33,100 nucleotides of DNA, from contig JAKTTT010000106.1 of assembly GCA_030581615.1 (NCBI GenBank), positions 1 through 33,100 on the forward strand. The letters are read 5' to 3'. The translations under genes and the position numbers were made by a program. The notes under the pieces are model-generated. The model was not told the DNA's origin. It saw only the letters and a program-made list of their open reading frames with translations, and did not search any database. Position 1 is the stretch's first letter. Each line of letters starts with the position of its first letter. Positions 18,671 to 28,692 of this stretch are shown here, in pieces. Origin of the DNA: Alloascoidea africana (taxonomy: Eukaryota > Ascomycota > Alloascoideomycetes > Alloascoideales > Alloascoideaceae).

Positions 18671-19619
18671 GACAAGAGGGTTGTTGCTGGAGATGAAGAA
18701 TTCCAGATCAGATCTCGCCAGTTTCATGGAGAAGTTGCTGTGGCCGGGTAATTTATGGTAGTGGACAGAAATTTGAAATTGTGGTCAAGTTTGACCCGAA
18801 AATGCTCGCATTGCTGCAAGGAAGGGCCTTAACCCTGTTTTTTGGGGATACACCTGACACTGGAAATCATTGTTTGCTGTTATTGTAGATAGGATACGTT
18901 GTGCAGAACGACACGAGTGGGAAAGCGAACAATCCAGCAGTTTTCCCGACAGATGTAGACTCCAATCTAAAGCTCCAGCTGCTTTGGGCAGTAGAGTAGC
19001 TGGGAACGGTCAAAGTGTTGATTTCAAATGGAGGGCCTTTTAGTTCTTGGTCACTTCAAGCCAGGTCTATTCATTTGTAGTGTTTGTTTTGGGCAAAAGG
19101 AGCACGCTGGATTGAGGCCTTTTGGAGTGAAAGATTTATTGTCTATCTTATTCCCGACTCGGGCTGGTTAATTAGGAGGCTCAAGACACAACTACAGCTC
19201 GAGTTAAAATCTCACAAACTAATGAGAGCTGCCATTTGTGTCAACTTTTCAACGCCAAGTTTGTGGTATTGTTTGAACAAAAGGCACAGTCGTAGGAGCT
19301 TTTCTCATGAAAAGTGCGCTCGAAATGCTACCAGAACAGGCTGGTAGAAAACAAGTCTAGTACAATAGAGCAAAAAGATCTGAGTCTTAGACATAGGCAG
19401 ACCAAGCTATCAGGCAGAACCACCCCTGAGCTTCCTCTCTCGTCTGGAGACGAGCATGCAACGATTGCAGATTCGATCGTGTCTCTACATCTCCCTCAAT
19501 CGAATTCAGATCTCGCCATCGCATCAATGAGCGAAATGCGAAATGCAAATTGCCCGCAAAGCTCCTCAATCTTCTCCTTTTTTACCCCGGAAAGACGACT
19601 TTCCTGCAATAATCCATCC

Positions 19620-19625
19620 CACGTG
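19620..19625. promoter_or_regulatory. CACGTG palindrome upstream of ILV3
   Basis: CCACGTGAC, a good Cbf1-type core (GTCACGTG on the minus strand), lies 139 bp before the ILV3 ATG and 55 bp upstream of the Gcn4 site. A TTATATTA segment follows shortly after. Confidence 0.45.
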
Positions 19626-19679
19626 ACCACGCTTATATTAGCGGCCCGCCATTGGAGGAAAATCTGCCTGCATCGGGCG

Positions 19680-19686
19680 TGAGTCA
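19680..19686. promoter_or_regulatory. Gcn4 consensus site (TGAGTCA) upstream of ILV3
   Basis: A perfect TGAGTCA (TGACTCA on the other strand), 78 bp before the ILV3 start codon. Gcn4 binds this sequence and activates amino-acid biosynthesis genes on starvation. ILV3 is a classical member of that response in Saccharomyces, so the site is likely to work here. Confidence 0.7.
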
Positions 19687-19763
19687 GAGTGAAAAAAAAA
19701 TTAGGCCCTCCTAAATAAATAGTCCCTCTTCTCTTTGCCAAGCTGTTATCCACACACACAAAG

Positions 19764-21679
19764 ATGAGCTCCAACCTGCTGAAATTGGCGAGGCAAGCTA
19801 GCAAGCCATGCTACCGTGGCATGAGGTAAGCTTATCTTAGGTTGCGGTTTTTACACAGAATGGTGATTCTAACTCTTGCTCCTAGAGGCTTCTCTACATG
19901 CCCTGCTCTCAGATCGAATGAAAAGCTCAACAAATATAGTGGAATCATCACCCAACCTGTTGACCAGGGAGCTTCTCAGGCCATGCGTATGTGTTCAATT
20001 GTAGAATATCAATCACTGCTTGGGCCCTAAGCTAACTTTCTGGATTTTGTGTAGTGTATGGTACTGGCTTCAAGGATGAAGATATGGCCAAGGCACAAAT
20101 TGGCGTAGGATCGGTGTGGTGGTCAGGGAACCCCTGTAACATGCACTTGTTGGATCTGAACTTCAAAGTTAAAGAAGGTGTTGAACAGGCAGGCATGAAA
20201 GCGATGCAATTTAACACTATTGGTGTTTCCGATGGTATGACCAATGGTACAGAGGGCATGAGATACTCTCTACAGTCAAGAGAGATCATTGCCGACTCGT
20301 TTGAAACCATGATGTTGGCTCAGTACTACGATGCCAACATTGCAATTCCAGCTTGCGATAAGAACATGCCAGGTACCTTGATGGCTTTTGGCAGACACAA
20401 TAGGCCCTCTATCATGGTCTATGGTGGAACAATTCAGGCTGGCTGTGGTACTCAAGGCGAACCACTAGATATCATTTCTGTCTTCCAGGCTTATGGCGAG
20501 TACCTCTCCGGCCAGATTGACAATGAACAGCGCATGGAAGTCGTTCGAAGAGGATGTCCTGGTCCTGGCGCTTGCGGTGGAATGTACACTGCTAACACAA
20601 TGGCCTCTGCTACAGAGGTTTTGGGCATGTCTCTTCCGTTTTCCTCTTCCTCCCCTGCGATTTCAAAGGAGAAAGAGGATGAGTGCATAAGGGCTGGAGA
20701 GGCAATCAAAAACTTGATTAGACTGGACCTGAAGCCAAGAGATATCATGACGAAAAAGGCGTTTGAGAATGCCATTACATACATCATCGCCACGGGCGGT
20801 TCGACAAATGCTGTTCTCCATCTGATTGCAATTGCACACTCTGCTGGTGTCAAACTGACAGTCGATGATTTCCAGAAGATCAGTGATAAAACTCCTCTCA
20901 TCGCTGACTTCAAGCCAAGTGGTAAATACGTTATGGCTGACCTGATGCAATACGGAGGTACTCCAGCTGTCATGAAATATCTTCTAAAAGAGGGCCTACT
21001 GGACGGTTCCACCATAACTGTCACAGGCAAGACAATGGCTGAGAACCTTGCAGAGGTTGAGGATCTATCTGATGAAAATAAGATTATAAAACCGCTCTCA
21101 AGCCCCATCAAACCTAATGGCCATTTGCAGATTTTGCGAGGTACCCTGGCTCCTGACGGTGCGGTTGGGAAGATCACAGGCAAAGAAGGAACATATTTCA
21201 AGGGTAAAGCGAGATGCTTTAACAACGAAGATCTGTTTATTCATGCCCTAGAAAGGGGCGAGATCAAGAAGGGCGAAAAGACCGCTGTTATCATCAGATA
21301 CGAAGGACCTAAAGGTGGCCCTGGAATGCCAGAGATGTTAAAGCCATCTTCTGCTCTTATGGGATACGGTTTGGGCAAGGATGTGGCCCTGCTAACTGAT
21401 GGCCGATTTAGCGGTGGTTCTCACGGCTTTTTGATTGGCCATATTGTTCCTGAGGCCTACGTCGGCGGCCCAATTGGACTTGTGGAGGATGGCGATGAGA
21501 TTATTATTGATACAGATAACAATAAGATTGACGTTATGGTTGATGAAGAGACCATGGCTGAGAGGAGAAAAAACTGGAAGCCTATTCCACCAAAATACAC
21601 TAGGGGTACGTTGGCTAAGTATATCCATTTGGTATCAGATGCTTCCACTGGTTGTGTCACAGATCTTTATGATGAGTAA
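19764..21679 (+). CDS. ILV3: Mitochondrial dihydroxyacid dehydratase
   Basis: Three exons, 19764-19825, 19886-19986 and 20055-21679 (introns 60 and 68 nt; donors GTAAGC and GTATGT, CTAAC branch sites), giving 595 residues (yeast 585). The enzyme dehydrates dihydroxyisovalerate and dihydroxymethylvalerate to the keto acids of valine, leucine and isoleucine. The N-terminus ([19 protein letters not shown], then MRGFST) is Arg/Lys/Ser-rich and lacks acids, as expected for a mitochondrial presequence. The iron-sulphur cysteines are visible: Cys82 ([10 protein letters not shown]), Cys155 (PACDKNMPG) and Cys228 in [16 protein letters not shown]. The C-terminal signature [21 protein letters not shown] is intact. 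Both introns fall in the first 164 coding bases. A Gcn4 site and a CACGTG site lie upstream. Confidence 0.97.
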
Positions 21680-22104
21680 AGATAAACCTCAATCTCCTGT
21701 GCATTAATGCCTTTTTTTTTTCATTTACAATGTCATCCTTTTTACCTTCAAGTTAATCTCAAGATCGGTGTGAGTGGATGAGATGACCCCCTCTGTCAAT
21801 GCTATTGATAATATCATGGCTGATTCAACAAGGTACTGGAAAACCTGGAAATCACCTTTTTTTTTTGTTGTATGACTGATATCTCTACGTTTTCACACAA
21901 GGGTTATTATTGTTTGTCTACAGTTAAAGAGAAAAAAAAACACACAAAAAAACTGTACATAGGAGCTGACGTTCAAACTTCATGATTGTGGGTCAGAAGA
22001 TTCCTTTCATGAACCTCATAGCATTGCTAGCAGTTTAGCTTTGCTTTTTCAGTTTTATTTAATGCTAAATATATTTTTGGTTATTTAATTAAGGTCCCAG
22101 TAAC
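21680..22104. other. Convergent intergenic region ILV3 / PMT
   Basis: About 425 bp holding both 3' flanks. Several A and T runs (for example T-runs at 21713 and 21858) fit polyadenylation regions. No gene seen. Confidence 0.5.
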
Positions 22105-24500
22105 TCACTGGCTGATTCTCCAACTATTAAACCAATTTAGATACTCGTAATCTTGGGAATCGCCTTCCATGCCCATAATTATTGGGCTAAAGTAGGAGAA
22201 GGATGCATAAACGAGGTAGTAAAAACTGAGATAAAGCCCAATTTTCAATAATGTTCCAGGTTTGCCCAAGCGGCTATCCAGAAAAGTTCCAATCTTGTCA
22301 AATTGGAAGGCAAACACCAGAATTGCAAAGTATACCGCAGGCATGTAATGATGGACATACTTGACTCTCGCCATCATCAGAAATGGGAGGAAATGGAGTA
22401 TCCATCCCATAAACGGTAATAACCCGGCAATCAGGTATTGATCCAATTGTTCATATGAAATTGAAACCAGTTGCCTTTGCCATAGCAAGATGACAGAAAT
22501 GCTAAAGGCTATGAAAAGCAGCAGAAATAGAGTGGTTGGCCACTCAATCGCAGGATTTCCCAACAAGTAGTATTTTACATTTGTGGGATCCCATCCAACC
22601 ATCCTTATTCCAACATGTAAAATGGGCCATTCCCAAGGTTCTGAAGCGAGTTCGTCCTTTTTATCGGGATCCGGAATTAAATCGTTATTGGTTGCTAGCA
22701 TCGCTATATTGTGCATGATAAAGTCTTTTAGTGGTTTTGTTTTTGGAGGCTTCCAATCAGTAGGGGGCTTTGGCAACCGCTCGTTTATATGTTCTTCAAT
22801 GTTCCACCAAGTTAGCTTGTCCCTTCTGTTCCAGGTATATTTACACACAACTTCTGCCTGTTTGAAACCCCACTGCGGAAGAGTAGCACCTGTCGTTGCC
22901 AAATAGCATCCAAGCTCTTTGTTGCGAAGCCTAAATGCAGTTGTCAACGGATGAAGCTGAATCTTTTGCTCTTCATTGGTTGGTTCCTCAGCCTGATCCA
23001 TAACCTCAATATACCAGTTATCGTGAAGATTGCCATATGTAGTATTTCCATATCCTGAAACCTCAAACAGCTTTTGTGAAACAGGTGCTTTGAGATTATG
23101 GGTATGGAGGTTGACCTTGGTCTGGTTGTGGTGAAGTCGGATCAGATCTCCATCCTGTAGTAACAGCAATGGGTCATCTGCTTTGTACATGTTTTGACCA
23201 TCTTTGTCATTTTCGAGCCTTGGATAATCAAAAATCCAAATATTGTTTTCATCTCTAAAGTTATACGTTGTTACCTGCTGTTGCTCTGAACCAGTTGGGT
23301 AATTATGGGGATGAGAGTGAAGTAAGCCAGAGCTCAAGCCGTGGTTTTTGATGCTAACATATGATCCTATAGCCACTTCCCGAGGTCCTGTTTTAATCTC
23401 TGTTCCTTCCAAGTTCGCCTGGAAAAGACTAGACATGTTTGAGTCTCCGGTTCCCGACTTTGAAAGCAAGTGGAAATGGACTTTAAAAGCATAATAGTAG
23501 AGCATCATTGGGACAATGATTAACGTCACAACTCTGATCCAGAAATGCACCAAAAAGAGCCAGTTTTTGATTGCCCTGTCACAGTACAGATCCCACAGTT
23601 GATATATCGTGTAAATACCGAATAGAATTGTCACAAACAAACCTACCCATTTCACACTGCAAACACATCCGATGCTGAGACCAGAGGCCAAAAGCCAAAA
23701 CCACCAGCTCAGACTAAAATCAGCTTTTGCCACATTCAAGTTATGGAATTTCACTAGACAGTAAAATGTTGTAAATGTGAAAAACAAGAGTATTGAGTCC
23801 AAAACGATAAACTTTGAAAGTGTCACGTAGGTCGACTCGAAGCAGACCATGAGAGAAACGAGCCACGCAGTCAGGACTCGATTTGAAAAATTCAGCTCCT
23901 TTGCCGTCATGTATGCTATTGGAACACATAATATGCTATAGATACATTGAAAAACTCTCATATAGACAAAATCTACATGAGCTGGATACTTGTTACCGCT
24001 TTCGAAATTGAATGATCCATCAAAACTGGCAAAATAACCAGATAGAGCAATTAACAACTTGCCTAGCGGGGGATGAACATCAAAGTAAAATTCGTTTTTC
24101 AGGTAATAGGCTCCGAACTTGCCAAAGCTAGGAACGGACAAAGTTAGAACTTTTTTCATTGACTGAGGTTGGTCTTTAGTACTTACTGTGCTTCATCCCA
24201 CACCACTGTGTCATTCTTGCCAATGTTCTTTAGTCTGACGAATGCAGCCAGAGCAGTCAGTAGTATTGGCGATACGGTGCTCTCTATCCATGTTAACATA
24301 TCCACTGTTTCCTTCGTTGTGCGCTGGAGCTCTTTCGTTGCAAAGCCAACTTCTTCATCGTCATCGTCTTCCCCCAGGAGCTGGTCAATATCTACTTCGG
24401 GCTCGAACTCGGCGGCATCCTGGCTGTCTGCTTCAGTTTCGTTGAGCAGATAATTCTCAGAGCTTTCGGAGCTGAGTGACTCGCTATCAGAGTCCGGCAT
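22105..24500 (-). CDS. Protein O-mannosyltransferase, PMT2 subfamily
   Basis: Two exons, 24500-24187 and 24127-22105, over a 59-nt intron (GTAAGT, TCTAAC, CCTAG), giving 778 residues. These ER membrane enzymes move mannose from dolichol phosphate to Ser/Thr of secreted proteins. The splice restores the key luminal motif WDEAHFGKFGAYYL; Asp102-Glu103 correspond to the catalytic Asp-Glu of the family. HPPLGK follows, then about ten membrane helices, and a MIR domain at about residues 350-545 (GYGNTTYGNLHDNWYIEV; LGCYLATTGATLPQWGFKQ). The phrases SGTGDSNMSSLFQA, LLHSHPHNYPTGSEQQQVT and the C-terminal FSPIIMGMEG...YLNWF place it in the PMT2 subfamily, as PMT2 or PMT6; I cannot decide which. The N-terminal tail is Ser/Asp/Glu-rich. 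It follows MED20 by 111 bp on the same strand. Confidence 0.93.
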
Positions 24501-24611
24501 TTCGTGGTTGGAGATGGCTTACCCTTAAGCTAGCTGCTAAGTAAACGGTGAAGTGGCTATATACTACATAGAAAAAACCGAGGCGCGACGTGGGTGAAAA
24601 AACACCACTGC

Positions 24612-25483
24612 TCACACCTCCAGAGCCTCCACGTACTGGCCTGCCAAATCTCTCAGAGAGCACTCTTCTTTTCCTTCTCTTCTGGAAAGAGCTCCTAAAC
24701 ACAGCCGGCCAGGGGGGAGGTTAAAACGCGTAACGGCCTTTTTTAATTGGGCTATTCCGTACTGTAGATTGCCCTCATCATAGTTATACTCTAGATCTAT
24801 TAAAACTCCTCTGAACCCACCTCGAAGAAAATAGTTTCCGGTGCGTATTCTCAGCCTGTCTTCAACCGTCTGTTCTTCGCTCGCCTCGAGATCTTCTTCT
24901 TGCAAGTGTTGTGGCTTTTGCAATGTTTCGTCAAATTTGCTGAACTCATTGGGGATATAAAACTCATACACGTTACCGTTTTCGCTCTTCAGAAGATGTC
25001 GAAATGTCCACAATGAAGACAACTTTGAAGTCAGAATGGTATCAAAAGGTTCGCTAACCCCACTGGACACGTTCTCCTGAGCATACTGTTGGAACTGGCC
25101 CCCAACCGAAAACACCACGCCTCCGTCCGTGAACTTGTCCTTGTCTGTTGTGCTCAACAGCTTGTGGGGCAGGTACGAAAGATTCAGCGTGTATAAAAAT
25201 GAAGCATCCGTGCTTGTACTGTCTCGTGGATGCTGTTGTACCTGGGGCAGGTTACTGTTCTTTTTGTAGAGTCTGAATTCGAAGGACCACTTTGTGACCG
25301 AGTGTGGTAGGCCATTCAGCAGGTGCTGATTCACCATGCCGACTTTGGAAGAGTTGGATTCGGCAAGGCTATACACACTATAGAGCAGCCTAGTCAGTTA
25401 CTCGGTTCTTAATGGCTGCTGATGGCGGCCAAAAGCCATAATATCGACGTTGTTGCTTTACAAACTTACGCGGTGACCTTCAT
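24612..25483 (-). CDS. MED20: Mediator subunit Med20 (Srb2)
   Basis: Two exons, 25483-25470 (14 coding bases) and 25377-24612, over a 92-nt intron (GTAAGT...CTATAG), giving 259 residues (yeast Srb2 about 210). Splicing produces MKVTAVYSLAESNSSKVG, in line with the MVTAVLF-type start of Med20. Further matches to Srb2 are KWSFEFRLY (yeast WSIDFRTY), SEPFDTILTSKLSSLWTFRHLLKSE (yeast PESIDTILSSKLSNIWMQRQLIKGD), FRGVLIDLEY (yeast FKGLLIELQ) and the end LRDLAGQYVEALEV (yeast ICDLAYQYVRALEL). Med20 pairs with Med18 in the Mediator head and helps recruit TBP. An out-of-frame ATG lies 64 nt upstream. It sits 145 bp after RTT103 on the same strand; both are Pol II factors. Confidence 0.9.
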
Positions 25484-25628
25484 TTGGAGGATTTAGTTGG
25501 GGAGTTGTGATGTAGTTCGGTGGAGGAGAGTTCAAGAAGATGCCCATGAGCTAAAAACCATCTACAGACACTAACTGGAAGTACAGGCGAACGAGATTTA
25601 TTAAACAGCCTAAGTAAATGCTATAATC

Positions 25629-27037
25629 TTACTCTTTAGTTAATTGGCTCAAAAACTTGGCGACTGTTGGGTTCAACTCCTGTAGACCGTTGTTTACACC
25701 GGAAGTCAGAAGGCTGTTGAGATTACCACCATTGTGATCTATCTTTCTTTTCTTCGCAGCCGAACCGTCGAAATCAGATGTCAAGTCGCCGTGGCCACTA
25801 TCGCTGTCATTTTCAATCACTTTGTCCTCTTTATCGTCATCACTGTCTACATATTTTGGAATTTCAAATGAAAATTCGTCGTCATCAGACGCAACAGGCT
25901 CTTCTGATTTGTCATTATTGAAAGTCTGTGTAATAGGTTCGGGAACAGGTGCGCTTATCGTGGCCGTGGCTTCCAAGTTGCTCGCGCTGTGGGATTCTTT
26001 AGTCAGTCCTTGGCTCTGTTCATCCAGGTCTTCTAACTCTCTGATCGTATCCATAATTGTATTTCGTTTTTCTTCGACATCGTTAACCATATTTTCATCA
26101 CTCTGAATTTCTTTTTCTATTCCTCCTAATAGCGAAGCCAATTCTTGTTTGATCTGTAGCTTCATTCTCAAACCGCTGTTCACGTCTGCTATAGCACTCT
26201 CCAACATTGGGAGGAGGTCATTGAGCTTGGTCAAGTATGTGGAGGGCGCTGGAAGGTGTTCGGATTCAAACAGGTCCGTGTAAGATTTGTTAAAGGCATC
26301 TGCAGCACTTGACGTTGGAGTCGAGGGTAAAGTAGAGTATAGTGAAGAGAGTTTGGATATCTGTGATGGGACATTACTGATTTGAGCTGGTGCTGGTTTG
26401 CCGAAGGTTTTAAAGCTTTTCAATCCCACCTTTTTCTTATCCTCCTCTAAACGCAGCAACAGTGTTAGAATCTAACCTCATATTCTAAACAGCATGTCAA
26501 AAACGACATTACCATCAAACAGTCGATATATCGACTCGATTGTTTCTGTGCCGAAAACCTGCCTATCTCGCCATACATCGACCACGCGTCGCACCCTATT
26601 CTTGGAATCATTCTGAACTGTAGAATACACTTCTTTCAGTGTGTCTGGTAAAACCTGTACATCACAAGTTAGTTTCCCTAATTCTGAGCCGATTCTCGTC
26701 TATGAAAAGACAGTTCGCCTACCTCACGAAAAGCGGAAACAAAGTCTAACTTCCTTTTTGCTTTGGATTGCTGACAGACCTCGTTTGCCAGATATACAAG
26801 AGCCAGCCGTTTATTTACCGGAGCTATACACGGTATTCTGTGTTAACTAAAATAGACATTGGATTAACATAACAATGATTTCCACTTGCCTGCTTTGGTA
26901 AAAGCGCTCCAGGTTTTGGCAGTTGTTTGGGCATAACGCCAGTGAAACAGTACCCATTGGGATATGGCTACAATCGACGCTTCTGTATCATTGAGGACTG
27001 AAAATTTTGTTTTCAATATCTCTTCTGAATAGGACAT
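25629..27037 (-). CDS. RTT103: CTD-interacting transcription termination factor Rtt103
   Basis: Four exons: 27037-26890, 26823-26723, 26654-26513 and 26446-25629, giving 402 residues (yeast 409). Introns are 66, 68 and 66 nt. Exons 1-3 make a CTD-interacting domain (1 to about 130): MSYSEEILKTKFSVLNDTE, QWVLFHWR, then VNKRLALVYLANEVCQQSK and RVRRVVDVWRDRQVFG, the RPRD1/Rtt103 pattern. Residues about 202-276 form a coiled coil, followed by an acidic Ser-rich region. Rtt103 binds the Ser2-phosphorylated CTD of Pol II and works with Rat1-Rai1 in 3' end termination. Donors are poor: intron 1 begins GCAAGT (a GC-AG intron), intron 2 GTAGGC, intron 3 GTAATG. The GC-AG choice gives the correct phase and the spacing seen in yeast Rtt103. 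Retaining any of the three introns introduces an early stop. Confidence 0.88.
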
Positions 27038-28692
27038 AGCGATGTGGGATTAAGTCCTTAACTAAATTCAATGAACATCAAGTGCTCCAAGATGTCTATG
27101 TTACCCGGATATCACGATACTTAACTGTCAATTATTTTGAGTCAGTTTCTTCGAAACGTTCATCATTCAAAATGCTCAACCAAGACAGGACATCTGCTAA
27201 GCTCAAATGGCTTTTCATAGCCAGAATGGTAGCGGAAACAAATTACTATCCGTTCTAGTTAAGCATAAGAACCTTGAGATAAGCTAGAAGAAGGCACCTG
27301 CTTCACAGACACATTAGGTTGTATAGACTAGGATCGAGCACGACTTTCTCTTAAACCTGACTATGATCAGTCCTACCTATTTCAATTCAATTCCCGAATT
27401 GATGAGTCCTTAAGATTAAGTTCAGTAATGAAACAAGTCAAATAAAGGCCCAAACCAGCATACCTCACCCCTTACTATTTGACATTCATGCATCAAGTTG
27501 TTTGCCATAGACCGCTATATCTGTAGACTACTACATATCGCTGAAGCCTTTAAAATCTCGTATCGAAAGAAGAAAGGAAAGGCTAGAATGACGTTGACAC
27601 GCAAAAGAACTTTGAACAGAACATTTGGGATGAACCTCCACAAATTCGTCTCAATGGCAAAGAAAATCGTACCCTCAAAGCAACTACCCCTTCATAAGTA
27701 TAAATCTACTCTTCTCATGAGAACACATTCAAAATCCCATGTCATGGAAGATTGGGAGAAAGAATTGTGTCCCTCTTTTCGATTTGAATGGGCAAATGGT
27801 TTAAAACCTAATCGACAATAGAAAGTCATCACCATCACCACTGTGGCCAGTACCACAAGTCTTATAGTTTCGTACAGTAAGATCTGAACTGTCAAGTATC
27901 AAGCTTATTCTCATATGCTTTCCTCTGTCATAATAAAGGTCAATTAAAACCTGGCTGGCCATAAATTAATCTTTGAGATGGATACTTGGCGATCTGAGAA
28001 ACGCCGATTGATGTAGAAACATTTACCAGCATTCTTGGTTTCTGACAACTTTAATCAAGACCCAGTTCTGATCATGATGAGGACAGGATTCAATTTGTTG
28101 GATGAATAGAAAGGTACCATTCTCACGATTTGAATCGATGGTTTAACTTCAAAAACTGAGATAGGGTCAGAGGAGCCAGAGTTAGGCTTCAACGCCTTCC
28201 GAATCAAACCCGCTACCCCTTCAAGGCTTCTAAATGCGAAAGAGATGCTGCAGAACCTTCAAGTCTCTCCCCTCATCTGCTCTTTCAACTAACCATCAAA
28301 AAGCTGATAGCTATTGTTTAAGCCGATGTTGGTTCTAGACAATATTGTCTTGAGTGATATCGTATTTGTGCGTAGCGTTACAGACTTGGTATCCACAAAT
28401 ATGAAGTTTGATCCATTAGCGAGGCGTAGACCCCAATCTACTCAAATTTGTTTGTGTGTGTGCCCGATTGGAACGGAGAGATCATGATTTGTGGGAAATT
28501 TCCACTTTGGCCTATGATAAATCTAACTTCAGAGCAAATAGTGAATTAAATCCGTCTCCCAACGGCGCCCCAAAGTTTTAACCTTGGGGTATGAGCATGA
28601 TCAGCTGGGTTTAGATACAAAGTATCGTATATATATCTCGCAACGGTGATTCACTTTTGATTTTGTTTCTCGATGTTTGACTCAAGTTGAGC
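27038..28692. other. Divergent intergenic region RTT103 / F-box gene
   Basis: About 1.65 kb shared by two divergent promoters. A 78-codon ATG frame (27588-27821, basic, with no family resemblance) is probably chance. A TATATATAT run at 28628-28636 lies 57 bp before the F-box start. No RNA gene or repeat was recognised. Confidence 0.45.
28628..28636 (+). promoter_or_regulatory. TATA-like element upstream of second F-box gene
   Basis: TATATATAT ends 57 bp before the start codon at 28693. The distance is short but within yeast limits. Confidence 0.4.

Larger units (their letters stand above)
18728..19763. other. Divergent MVD1-ILV3 promoter region
   Basis: About 1 kb between the divergent MVD1 and ILV3 genes. 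On the ILV3 side lie a CACGTG site, a TATATTAG segment and a Gcn4 site. On the MVD1 side no named site was recognised. Open frames here show no family resemblance. Confidence 0.5.

Noticed and set aside
20491-21225. Long minus-strand frame inside ILV3
   Set aside because: It is the antisense shadow of a highly conserved gene with biased codons.
26839-26874. GT-AG alternative for RTT103 intron 1 (GTTATG...ACACAG)
   Set aside because: At 36 nt it leaves the branch site about five bases from the acceptor and adds residues absent from the family.
27588-27821. 78-codon plus-strand ATG frame
   Set aside because: Lys/Arg-rich composition typical of chance frames in AT-rich DNA; no splice or family support.
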